From Bryobacteraceae bacterium (GTDB taxonomy: Bacteria; Acidobacteriota; Terriglobia; Bryobacterales; Bryobacteraceae): DNA of 64,000 bases. Below are positions 11,239 to 19,763 of the stretch, in pieces (the first letter of the stretch is position 1; each line of letters begins with the position of its first letter). The position numbers were made by a program, and so were the translations under genes. The notes beneath the pieces are model-generated. The model worked only from the letters and a program-made list of their open reading frames with translations. It was not told the origin of the DNA and ran no database searches. The DNA lies in assembly GCA_041394945.1 (NCBI GenBank), contig JAWKHH010000001.1:1302001-1366000 (forward strand), read 5' to 3'.

Positions 11239-14200
11239 CCCACCCGGCCGTACGAGAGGCGCTGCAATCGTTGGCGCGGCATCCGGCGTTCCAGGATCTG
11301 GCGCGGCGTCTGCCGGCCGCGTTGGCGCGGGAAGAGACGCCGCGATTTTCGCTCGCCGGGCTCCATCCCACGGCCAAGGCGATCTACCTCGCCCTGCTGT
11401 GGCAGATCGTCGAACGGCCGATGATCGTGGTGACCGATGGGAGCCGGCAGGCGGAGATTCTCACCGAACTGGTGCAGACCTTCTTCTCGATGCTCGTGGT
11501 CCATAAGGAGCCGCGCCGGCCGCAGATGATCCCGGCGCTCGACGTAATCCCGGGGCAGAATCTTTCTCCGCACAATGAGATCGCAGAGCAGCGGGCCGTT
11601 GGGCTCTACCGGCTGGCGCGCGGGACGGCGCCGATCACAGTGACGCCCGTGGGCTCGGCGCTGCTGCGGACTGGGACGCCCGAGTTCCACCGCCAGCTCT
11701 CGGTGACTCTGAAAGTGGACGAGGAAATACCGCTCGACGAATTGGCGCGGCACCTGCAGTCGATCGGCTACGAGCGGCGGGAGCCGGTGGAGATGACCGG
11801 CGAGTATTCGATTCGCGGCGGGATTCTGGACGTGTTTCCCGCGGAGGCGATGCGCCCGGTCCGCGTGGAGTTCTTCGGCGACCTCGTCGAGTCGATCCGC
11901 GCGTTTGACCCGGCGACACAGCGGTCCGTGTTGAAGCTGTCGGAGGCGACGCTGCTGCCCTTGTCGGAGTGGCCGCGGTCCAAGGCGATCCTCCGCGAGG
12001 CCGGATCTCCGGAGGGCGAGCCGTTCGGGGGCTGGGAGTTGCGGGCGGCCGCACTGCGCGAAAACCCGTCGACGCTGCTCGATCAATCGCCGCGGGCGAT
12101 GGCGATTTTCGACGAGCCGGAGCAGGTGCGGGCGGCGGCCGGACGATTGTGGAAGAGGCTGGGGTCCGGCGGCGAAGAAGGCGAGTGGCCGCTCGAAAGA
12201 ATCTATCTGCCGTGGGAAGAACTCGCGGCGAAAGTGGAGGCGCTGCCGCGGATCGAGATGCGGCAGCTCGATATCGACACCGGCGCGGCCGAGATCGCCA
12301 CCAAGCCGTCGATGGCGTTCCACGGGAACATGCCGGTGGCCGTGGCCGAGTCGCGAACCCTCATCGAGCAGGGCTATCGCGTGCTTTTCTTCGCCGCCAC
12401 GACGGGTGAGATGGAGCGCCTGGCCGACATCTTCCAGGAATACTCGCTGCCGTTCCAGGTCGGGATGGACGCCGAAGAGATGTCGACGGCGCCGTACCTC
12501 TCACAGCGCACCTACGCCGGCGAGATGGCGAGCATTTTGCTGGTGCGCGGCGCGGTGCGCAGGGGGACGATTTTTCCGGACGCCAAGCTTGCCATCGTCG
12601 GCTCCGAGGACCTTTTCGACCGCGGAGACGCCGCCGCCAGAGCGCCGCAACCGGGCGTGGTTCCGGCCGCCTTCGCCGCCGATATCGGTGACCTGAAGGA
12701 TGGCGATTTCGTGGTGCACGCCACGCACGGGATCGGCAAGTTCCTCGGTATCCGCGAGATCGCGCAGGGGGATTCAAAGGGCGATTTCATGCTGCTCGAG
12801 TACTCCGGCGGCGCAAAGCTCTATGTGCCGCTCACGCGTATGGACCTGATCCAGCGCTACCGCGGCGCCGGAGATAACGCGCCCGGGCTCGACAAGCTGG
12901 GCGGGGCCACGTGGTCGAAGACGAAGTCCCGCGTGAAGGCCAAGATGCGCGACATGGCGGAGGAGCTATTGAAGCTTTACGCCCAGCGCAAGATGGCCGA
13001 GGGGTTCTCCTATTCGCCGGATTCGAACTGGCAGCGCGAGTTCGAGGATTCATTCGAATTCAGCGAAACCAAGGATCAGCTTGGCGCCATCAAAGACATC
13101 AAGCGCGACATGGAAAACACCCAGCCGATGGACCGTTTGCTGTGCGGCGACGTCGGCTACGGCAAGACGGAAGTAGCCATGCGGGCGGCCTTCAAGGCGC
13201 TCGGCGATGGCAAGCAGGTGGCCGTGCTGGCGCCGACCACCGTGCTGAGCTTCCAGCATTTCGAGACGTTCAAGCGGCGCTTTGCGGCGTTTCCGGTGAA
13301 GATCGAGATGTTCAACCGCTTCCGCGGGAACAAGGAGCTGAAGGCGCAGATCGAGGAACTGGCTGCCGGGAAGATCGACATCGCCGTCGGCACGCACCGG
13401 CTGCTGTCAGCCGACGTTGAGTTCAAGGACCTGGGGCTGCTGATCGTCGACGAAGAGCAGCGGTTCGGCGTGCGGCACAAGGAACGGTTTAAGCAGATGC
13501 GGAAAAACGTCGACGTGCTGACGATGTCGGCCACGCCGATTCCGCGGACCCTGCACATGTCGCTGATGGGCCTGCGCGACTTATCGGTGATCGAGACGCC
13601 GCCGAAAGACCGGCTGGCGATTCACACGGTGGTGGCGCGGCAGGCGCCGGAGCTGGTGAAAACGGCGATCGAACAGGAGCTGGCGCGCGGCGGGCAGGTC
13701 TACTATCTGCACAATCGCGTGGAGAGCATCTGGAACCGGGCGTCGTGGATCCAGGAGATGGTCCCCGAGGCCAAGGTGGGCGTGGGGCACGGGCAGATGG
13801 ACGAGTCGGCGCTCGAAAAGGTGATCCTCGGGTTCATGCGGCACGAGTTCGACGTGTTCGTTTGCACCACGATCATCGAGAACGGGATCGACATTCCGCT
13901 CGCGAACACGATCATCATTGAGAACGCCGAGCGATATGGACTTTCCGAGCTCTACCAGTTGCGCGGGAGAGTGGGCCGTTCCAACCGGCGCGCGTATGCG
14001 TATCTGCTGGTGCCCGAGGACGCCGAATTAACCGAACTGGCGCGGAAACGGCTGGCGGCGCTGCGTGAGTTCAGCGACCTGGGCGCGGGCTTCAAGATCG
14101 CCGCGCTCGACCTCGAACTGCGCGGCGCGGGGAACCTGCTCGGCGGCGAGCAGCACGGGCACATCAATTCCGTGGGCTACGACATGTATATGTCGCTGAT

Positions 14201-14714
14201 GGAGCAGACGGTGAAGGAGTTGCAGGGAGAAGCGCCGCCGCCGGATATCCGGACGACGATCACGCTCGGCCTCGACCTTCGCATCCCGGCCGGATACGTC
14301 ACCGACGAACAACAACGGCTGCGCGCGTACAAACGGATCGCCGAAGCGGGCGACCCGGCCGCGGCCAGCGCCATCCTCGAGGAACTGGCGGACCGCTACG
14401 GCGCACTGCCCGACGACGTGCGTCTGTTGATGCGGTTCGCGTTGGTGAAGAGCGCGGCCGAGCGGCTGGGGATCGAGTCCATCGAACGGCGGCAGGGGCG
14501 GGTGCAGATGAAGTTCCATCCGGATTCGCGCGTGGACCCGGTACGATTGATGGAATGGGTGGGGAGCGAACCGGAAGTCCGGTTCAGCCCCGACGGCGTG
14601 CTGCGGCTGGGCCCCTCGGGCGGTACCACGGAAGCGCTGCTCACGCAGTTGGAGCAGTGTCTGGCAGAGTTGACCGATAATGGAAAGGATCAAGAGAAGT
14701 ATGTGGTTCAATAA
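11235..14714 (+). CDS. mfd: Transcription-repair coupling factor
   Basis: A 1159-residue SF2 translocase that removes RNA polymerase stalled at DNA lesions and recruits UvrA. The N-terminal UvrB-like module occupies roughly the first 330 residues (DVIPGQNLSPHNEIAEQR; GGILDVFPAEAMRPVRVEFF). The polymerase-interacting domain contains DFVVHATHGIGKFLGI. The helicase shows Walker A GDVGYGKTEVAMRAA near residue 637, DEEQRFGV, SATPIPRTLHMSLMG, and the C-terminal RGRVGRSNRRAYAYLL and GAGNLLGGEQHGH. GTG start overlaps the rfaE2 stop. Length and domain order are normal. Confidence 0.95.
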   Translation: MTHPAVREALQSLARHPAFQDLARRLPAALAREETPRFSLAGLHPTAKAIYLALLWQIVERPMIVVTDGSRQAEILTELVQTFFSMLVVHKEPRRPQMIPALDVIPGQNLSPHNEIAEQRAVGLYRLARGTAPITVTPVGSALLRTGTPEFHRQLSVTLKVDEEIPLDELARHLQSIGYERREPVEMTGEYSIRGGILDVFPAEAMRPVRVEFFGDLVESIRAFDPATQRSVLKLSEATLLPLSEWPRSKAILREAGSPEGEPFGGWELRAAALRENPSTLLDQSPRAMAIFDEPEQVRAAAGRLWKRLGSGGEEGEWPLERIYLPWEELAAKVEALPRIEMRQLDIDTGAAEIATKPSMAFHGNMPVAVAESRTLIEQGYRVLFFAATTGEMERLADIFQEYSLPFQVGMDAEEMSTAPYLSQRTYAGEMASILLVRGAVRRGTIFPDAKLAIVGSEDLFDRGDAAARAPQPGVVPAAFAADIGDLKDGDFVVHATHGIGKFLGIREIAQGDSKGDFMLLEYSGGAKLYVPLTRMDLIQRYRGAGDNAPGLDKLGGATWSKTKSRVKAKMRDMAEELLKLYAQRKMAEGFSYSPDSNWQREFEDSFEFSETKDQLGAIKDIKRDMENTQPMDRLLCGDVGYGKTEVAMRAAFKALGDGKQVAVLAPTTVLSFQHFETFKRRFAAFPVKIEMFNRFRGNKELKAQIEELAAGKIDIAVGTHRLLSADVEFKDLGLLIVDEEQRFGVRHKERFKQMRKNVDVLTMSATPIPRTLHMSLMGLRDLSVIETPPKDRLAIHTVVARQAPELVKTAIEQELARGGQVYYLHNRVESIWNRASWIQEMVPEAKVGVGHGQMDESALEKVILGFMRHEFDVFVCTTIIENGIDIPLANTIIIENAERYGLSELYQLRGRVGRSNRRAYAYLLVPEDAELTELARKRLAALREFSDLGAGFKIAALDLELRGAGNLLGGEQHGHINSVGYDMYMSLMEQTVKELQGEAPPPDIRTTITLGLDLRIPAGYVTDEQQRLRAYKRIAEAGDPAAASAILEELADRYGALPDDVRLLMRFALVKSAAERLGIESIERRQGRVQMKFHPDSRVDPVRLMEWVGSEPEVRFSPDGVLRLGPSGGTTEALLTQLEQCLAELTDNGKDQEKYVVQ

Positions 14715-15858
14715 ACGACTTGCCGTGATTGCGCTCGCCGGGAGCGCCGTGTTGCCCGCCGCCGAAGTCAGCGTGGTGGAAGAGATCGTCGCCAAGGTCA
14801 ACGGCGACATCGTCACGCGGAGCGAACTGGATAAGTCCAAGGGCGCGATCGAAGCCGAACTGGCGCAGCGCAAGGTCACCGGACCCGAAGCGCGAAAGGC
14901 CATTGACGAGAGAGCGGTCAACGTCCTCCGGGACCGCATCGACCAGTTACTGCTCATCCAGAAGGGCAAGGAGTTGGGGATCAACGTCGACGGCGACGTG
15001 AGCAAACAGCTCGCCGACATCCAGAGCCAGGCCGGCATCGCAGACCCGGAGAAGTTCCAGGCATTCGTCAAGGAACAAACCGGCATGCCGTACGAAGACT
15101 ACAAGCTCGAGATGACGAACCAGTTCCTCACCCAGCGCGTGGTGCGCCAGGAGGTGGGGCGGCTCATCAACATCCCGCGCGCGGATCTGCTCAAGTACTA
15201 CGAGGAGCACAAGACCGAATTCGTCCGGAAGGATCAGGTCTTCCTGAGCGAGATCTTCCTTTCGACGGCGGGCAAGGACGCCGAAGGCGAGGCGGCCATC
15301 GCGAAGAAGGCGGCAGACCTCGTGGCGCGCGCCAAGAAGGGTGAACGGTTCAGCGAGTTGGCGAAGGCGAATTCGGATTCGACGACGAAGGAAAACTTCG
15401 GCCAGTTGGGCGGCTTCGAGAAGGACGACCTGAAGAAGGAACTCATCGATCTGGTTTGGGAGCAGGAGCGCGGGTTCGTCACCGAGCCGGTGAAACAGAG
15501 CGATCCGCCCGGGTACCTGATTCTCCGCGTGGACGAGCGGCACCGCCCGGGCCAGGCGACCTTCGAGGAAGTGGAGAACGTGATCACCGAGAAGCTGTAC
15601 ATGCCGATCTTCCAACCCAAGATCCGCGAGTACCTCACGGCGCTGCGGCAGGACGCCTTCCTCGAGATCAAGGAAGGATACAAGGACGCCGCGTCGGCGC
15701 CCGGCAAGGTAACCGCCTGGAGCGATCCGGCCGCCCTGCGCCCGGAGACGGTGACCAAGGAAGAAGTGGCGCTGATGCCGCACCGGCGGCGTCTGCTGTG
15801 GATGGTGCCGCTGCCAGGCACGACGAAGACGGTGAAGGGCGAGTCGTCGAGCCAGTAG
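14701..15858 (+). CDS. SurA-like periplasmic peptidyl-prolyl isomerase/chaperone
   Basis: About 385 residues: a signal peptide (RLAVIALAGSAVLPAAEV), a SurA-type N-terminal helical domain beginning VNGDIVTRSEL, and one parvulin-type domain (FLSEIFLSTAG to RFSELAKANSDS and LGGFEKDDL). Such proteins assist folding of outer-membrane proteins. ATG 14701 lies 21 bases after another in-frame ATG (14680) and is chosen because it opens directly into the signal peptide; either start overlaps the end of mfd. The gene is co-directional with the YhaM-like nuclease 12 bases downstream. It could also be called a PpiC/foldase-type isomerase. Confidence 0.82.
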   Translation: MWFNKRLAVIALAGSAVLPAAEVSVVEEIVAKVNGDIVTRSELDKSKGAIEAELAQRKVTGPEARKAIDERAVNVLRDRIDQLLLIQKGKELGINVDGDVSKQLADIQSQAGIADPEKFQAFVKEQTGMPYEDYKLEMTNQFLTQRVVRQEVGRLINIPRADLLKYYEEHKTEFVRKDQVFLSEIFLSTAGKDAEGEAAIAKKAADLVARAKKGERFSELAKANSDSTTKENFGQLGGFEKDDLKKELIDLVWEQERGFVTEPVKQSDPPGYLILRVDERHRPGQATFEEVENVITEKLYMPIFQPKIREYLTALRQDAFLEIKEGYKDAASAPGKVTAWSDPAALRPETVTKEEVALMPHRRRLLWMVPLPGTTKTVKGESSSQ

Positions 15859-15870
15859 CGCGGGCTTCCC

Positions 15871-16932
15871 ATGAAATCCCCCACGGTCGTTGAACTGAAG
15901 GCGGGCGAACTCGCCACCGGAACATTCCTGGTTGTGAGCAAGGATATCCGCCCGAAGAAGGGTTCCGGCGACCCGTATCTTTCGCTCGTGCTCGCCGATC
16001 GCTCCGGTGACATCGACGCCAAGATGTGGGACAACGTCGAAAAGGTGATGGATACCTTCGAGCGCGACGACTTCGTGCGCGTGAAGGGCATGCCGCAGGT
16101 TTTCCAAAACCGGATGCAGTTTACGGTTCACACGCTCCAGCGGCTGGCCGAGAGCGATGTCGAGCTGGGGGATTTCTTTCCGGCCTCGCAGCGGAACGCG
16201 GACGAAATGATGGCCGAGCTGGGAGGAGTGATCGCCTCCATTGGTAACCCACACTTGCGCGGCCTGCTCGAAGCGGTGTTCGCGGATCCGGAAGTTTCGC
16301 GGAAGTACAAACGCGCGCCGGCCGCCAAGACGATTCATCACGCGTGGCTCGGCGGCCTGGTGGAGCACGTGCTGTCGCTTTGCGCGCTGTGCCGAAAGGT
16401 AGGTCCGCACTATCCGGCGGTGGACATGGATCTGCTGTTGACGGGCGCGATTCTGCACGATATCGGGAAGATAGACGAGTTGACCTACGAACGGTCCTTC
16501 GGCTACAGCGACGAAGGACAACTGGTGGGGCATATCCTGATCGGGCTGCGCCTTGTGGCGGAGAAGCTGCGGGCTTTTCCGGAGTTCCCGCCGAAGCTGC
16601 GCGTGTTGGTGGAGCACTTGATCGCGAGCCATCACGGAACGCTCGAGTTCGGATCGCCGAAGCCGCCGTTGTGCGCGGAGGCGATGCTGCTGCATCATCT
16701 GGACAATCTCGATTCGAAAATGGAAGCGATGCGGGGAGCGCTCGCGCGCGACACGCGGATCGAGGGGAACTGGACGAGCTACGTATCCTCGCTCGACCGG
16801 ACCGTTCTGAAGAAAGAGCAGTACTTGAATCCGAAAGCGCCGGCCCGTGCAGCGGAACAGCCGCCGGAACCGAAGAGCGGCCGGTCGAACTCCCCCTTCG
16901 GCGACGCGCTGCAGAAGGCGCTCACGAAGTGA
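15871..16932 (+). CDS. OB-fold/HD-domain 3'-5' exoribonuclease, YhaM family
   Basis: 353 residues with an N-terminal OB-fold nucleic-acid-binding domain (residues about 8-100; LVLADRSGDIDAKMWDN) and a C-terminal HD domain. The metal-binding residues are visible as IHHAWLGGLVEHVLS, then AILHDIGKI, then LIASHHGTLEFGSPKPPLCAEA, the YhaM pattern. B. subtilis YhaM degrades RNA and single-stranded DNA from the 3' end. The C-terminal tail is a low-complexity Pro/Glu stretch. The stop overlaps the GTG of the following regulator gene. Confidence 0.82.
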   Translation: MKSPTVVELKAGELATGTFLVVSKDIRPKKGSGDPYLSLVLADRSGDIDAKMWDNVEKVMDTFERDDFVRVKGMPQVFQNRMQFTVHTLQRLAESDVELGDFFPASQRNADEMMAELGGVIASIGNPHLRGLLEAVFADPEVSRKYKRAPAAKTIHHAWLGGLVEHVLSLCALCRKVGPHYPAVDMDLLLTGAILHDIGKIDELTYERSFGYSDEGQLVGHILIGLRLVAEKLRAFPEFPPKLRVLVEHLIASHHGTLEFGSPKPPLCAEAMLLHHLDNLDSKMEAMRGALARDTRIEGNWTSYVSSLDRTVLKKEQYLNPKAPARAAEQPPEPKSGRSNSPFGDALQKALTK

Positions 16933-17294
16933 CGATCCCACCGCCGCTCGAACTCGCCTGCCTGCGGATTCTGTGGGATCTGGGCGAGGGCAGCGTGCGG
17001 GAGGTGCGAACGGAGATCTGCAAGGAGAAACCACTCGCGTACACCACCGTGATGACGGTGCTCGACCGGTTGGCGGCGCGGGGGGCGGTGGACCGGCGCA
17101 AGCAGGGCCGGGCGTTCGTGTACATACCGGTGCTCGATCGGCGGGAGGCCCGCGCGGCGGCGGTGCGGCAGTTGGTGGACCGGTATTTCGGCGGGTCGAT
17201 CGAGGAACTCCAGGCTTATCTCGAAGGGCCCGAACCCACCGGCGCCAAACAGACGGCGCCGGCGGCCACCGCCCTCGACGCCGCGCTGCTATAG
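16929..17294 (+). CDS. BlaI/MecI/CopY-family winged-helix repressor
   Basis: A 121-residue protein starting at a GTG that overlaps the upstream TGA. The N-terminal half is the BlaI-type winged helix: LELACLRILWDLGEGSVREV, then the recognition helix region AYTTVMTVLDRLAARGAV and the wing RKQGRAFVYIPVL. The C-terminal half carries the dimerisation helix ending FGGSIEELQAYL. BlaI proteins repress beta-lactamase or other genes and are inactivated by a membrane protease of the BlaR1/M56 type. No such protease is next to it here, so its target is unknown. Its 3' end overlaps the convergent radical SAM gene by 6 bases. Confidence 0.82.
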   Translation: MTIPPPLELACLRILWDLGEGSVREVRTEICKEKPLAYTTVMTVLDRLAARGAVDRRKQGRAFVYIPVLDRREARAAAVRQLVDRYFGGSIEELQAYLEGPEPTGAKQTAPAATALDAALL

Positions 17295-19763
17295 ATCTCC
17301 CGGCGGTATCGAGCGGAACCGGGAAGGCTCCGGCGCGTCCGCATCGGTCCCAGCCATCCGCCACGCGCCCGCCCGCGCGGCGAGCACACAGCCGCCGAAC
17401 AGGACCTCCCGAACGGTCACCCAGTCCGACGCCGCCAGCGTCTCGAACACCGCCCGTCGCGAGCCCCCCGCTGTCACGTTGCGAAGCTGGCAGAGTAGCC
17501 CGTTGCGCCGAAAGACGCGCTCCACCTCAACCGGATCGTGAAACTTGCCAACCGTCGCGCGACGCACGTGCCGCACGCGCGAAGACGGGGCGAACACAAC
17601 ACGCAGTCCATATCGCATGGCGGCGCGCATGGCCCATTCCACATCCTCCCAGTAGAACGGACGGTATGCGGCCGAGCCGGGAAGGAATTCCCGCAGGACA
17701 TCGGCGCGAAACAGGCTCGAGCCGCCTCCGGCGTAAAACGACGACTCGGCCGCGGCCGACTCCGGCGCGCGGTCAAAGATCTCAAGGACGCCGTTGGCGA
17801 AATGGAAGCCGGTCAGGTTCGTTTCTTCGTCCGAGAGTGACTCCACGCCCGGCGCGATGCGTGAGGCGACAGCGAACACGTCCGGCGCCCGCTCGGCCAA
17901 CGCGGCCTCCAGGCAGCCCGGTTCCATCTCGATATCGTTGTTGGCCAGGTAAACCCATCCGTGGCGCACCTGTTCGATGGCGGGCCGAATCGCGGAAACG
18001 AACCCAAGGGGCTCCGGGGAGTGAATCCAATGCGTGGCCGGAAACTCCGCCCGGAGCCCTTCGTATTCCGCCAAGAGCGACCCGTTGACGGCGACAATGA
18101 CATCCGACGGCTCGTCCACTCGTTCGAGTTCCCGCCAGACGCTACGGAGGCATCGGCCCAGGAGTTCGGCGTTGGCGCGCTCGGGGATCACCACGGAAAC
18201 GCCGCGTGCCGGCGCAACGAGCCGGGGGCTCACGGGAGGCCTCAGCCGGCGCGCGGCGGCCATCGCCGCATCCAGTCCGATCACGCCGGCGGCGAGTGGC
18301 GCAAGCGCGGCTCCTCGCAGAAGGCGTCCCAGCCGCGGACGGCTCTCCTGCGCCTGCATCCAGACGAGCGCGAAGCCAAGCGGCCGCCGATCCTGGTTCC
18401 AGCCGTTCTCGCTGCCTCGAAAGGCGGCTGTCGTTTCGAAGGCGAGGTCCCAGATGTCGCGGCCGGAATCGAAAACGGGGAAGGCTCGGTCGAACTCCAT
18501 GATGTCGGTGGTTCTGTTTTCCACGTTCGCGGCGAGCCGGCCGTTGCAGCCGATCGAAAGGCGGTTGCCATGGCCAGCCGAACCGGGAGGAAGGTAGCCC
18601 CGGATGCGCACCGCCGACGCCCCGGGACGCCGGCCGAGCACGGCTGTCGCGCGGCGGTGGCTCCAGACCACGCCTTGCGATTCCTCGGCGTGCCAGCCGC
18701 CGGTCAACTGCGCCGACGCCCCGTGTGCGGCCGACACGTAGTATCGAGGGCGCTCGGGCGCATAGGCGGTCTTCCATGGACAGCGCCGGCATTCGGCGAG
18801 TTCTCCCCGATGGAACGCGACTCGGAAGCCGCGATAGCCCGCCCCGTTCCATATCTCACGGAGCGAAGCGCGAGTCAGGCTTCCGAGCACGCGCTTGTCA
18901 TGGACTTCGCACGGGACGACATCGCCGTTCGAGAGAACGTGCATCGTCCGCCAGGGGCTTTGTTCGCAACTCCAGATCCGCGCGTTGCCAGGCAGTTCGC
19001 CCGGATACTGCGCCGGCGAGGCGGCCAGGCAGCCGGAACCGGCGGCGTCGGGGTTCGCTACCGCGATCTTCACACCGGGATTCGCCGCCTCGGCTTCGGC
19101 GACAGCGGCCGATAGCCGTTGTTTGAAAGCAGGCCGCATACGTCCGCCGTCGAGTTCTGACGGAAACTCGACCAGAATAGCGTCGCGGCGCAGAACGGGG
19201 TGAACGTGGACCGTGCCGATGCCGCGCGCCCGGGCGAGCGCGGCGATTGCGCCCAGTTGACCGAGGTTGCGATCCATCGCGACGAACGCGAGGTCGATCG
19301 TCAATTTGCGCGATGCGGCAAGCGCCAGCGCATCGAGATTGCGCAGCAGCGCTTCGAGCGAGCCGAACCGGTAGAGTTCGGCGAACTCGGCGTGGTCGAG
19401 CGTGTGAAGCGAGACCGACAACCGATCGAGCGGGCCGGCGGCAAGAGCATTCAGTTGGCGGGGCGGGATCGAGGCAAGCGCGGTAACCAGTTCCGTGGCG
19501 GCGCCGGTTGAGCTCGCCAGCTCAACGGCTTCGGCCAGACGCGGATAGTGGCCGGATTCACCGGAGTAGTTGAGGCGGATGACTTCGGGTTGTTCGAGTT
19601 GCGCGATCAGGCCGCGGTAGAGTTCGAACGGCATGTCTTCGCCGGCGCCGCGGCGGAGCTTGCGCGAACAGAAGATGCAGTCGAAGGGGCACTTCGAGGT
19701 CAACTCCACCCAAAGTTCGGAGGGAAGCGGCGCGGTGAGTCCCTCCGGGTAGCCGCCGGTCAT
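17289..19763 (-). CDS. Radical SAM / middle beta domain / GT2 glycosyltransferase fusion
   Basis: An 824-residue protein with three visible parts. Residues 1 to about 330 form a radical SAM domain with the cluster motif C25-x3-C29-x2-C32 (TSKCPFDCIFCSRK) and a SPASM-like tail with extra cysteines (VVPCEVHDKRVLGSL; CRRCPWK). Residues about 345-470 are a beta-rich region of unknown class, rich in aromatic residues, that may bind sugar. Residues about 525-760 are a family-2 glycosyltransferase (GVSVVIPERAN, the acidic NNDIEM motif, and YWEDVEWAMRA). Radical SAM/SPASM enzymes modify peptides or sugars. Fusion to a GT2 domain suggests that one polypeptide does modification and glycosylation. It overlaps the GT4 gene by 4 bases. 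The substrate is unknown. Confidence 0.8.
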   Translation of the reverse strand: MTGGYPEGLTAPLPSELWVELTSKCPFDCIFCSRKLRRGAGEDMPFELYRGLIAQLEQPEVIRLNYSGESGHYPRLAEAVELASSTGAATELVTALASIPPRQLNALAAGPLDRLSVSLHTLDHAEFAELYRFGSLEALLRNLDALALAASRKLTIDLAFVAMDRNLGQLGAIAALARARGIGTVHVHPVLRRDAILVEFPSELDGGRMRPAFKQRLSAAVAEAEAANPGVKIAVANPDAAGSGCLAASPAQYPGELPGNARIWSCEQSPWRTMHVLSNGDVVPCEVHDKRVLGSLTRASLREIWNGAGYRGFRVAFHRGELAECRRCPWKTAYAPERPRYYVSAAHGASAQLTGGWHAEESQGVVWSHRRATAVLGRRPGASAVRIRGYLPPGSAGHGNRLSIGCNGRLAANVENRTTDIMEFDRAFPVFDSGRDIWDLAFETTAAFRGSENGWNQDRRPLGFALVWMQAQESRPRLGRLLRGAALAPLAAGVIGLDAAMAAARRLRPPVSPRLVAPARGVSVVIPERANAELLGRCLRSVWRELERVDEPSDVIVAVNGSLLAEYEGLRAEFPATHWIHSPEPLGFVSAIRPAIEQVRHGWVYLANNDIEMEPGCLEAALAERAPDVFAVASRIAPGVESLSDEETNLTGFHFANGVLEIFDRAPESAAAESSFYAGGGSSLFRADVLREFLPGSAAYRPFYWEDVEWAMRAAMRYGLRVVFAPSSRVRHVRRATVGKFHDPVEVERVFRRNGLLCQLRNVTAGGSRRAVFETLAASDWVTVREVLFGGCVLAARAGAWRMAGTDADAPEPSRFRSIPPGDL

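Noticed and set aside
14947..17364. 805-codon open frame on the minus strand across surA-like, YhaM-like and blaI-like genes
   Set aside because: It runs against three genes with recognised domains and has shadow-type composition.
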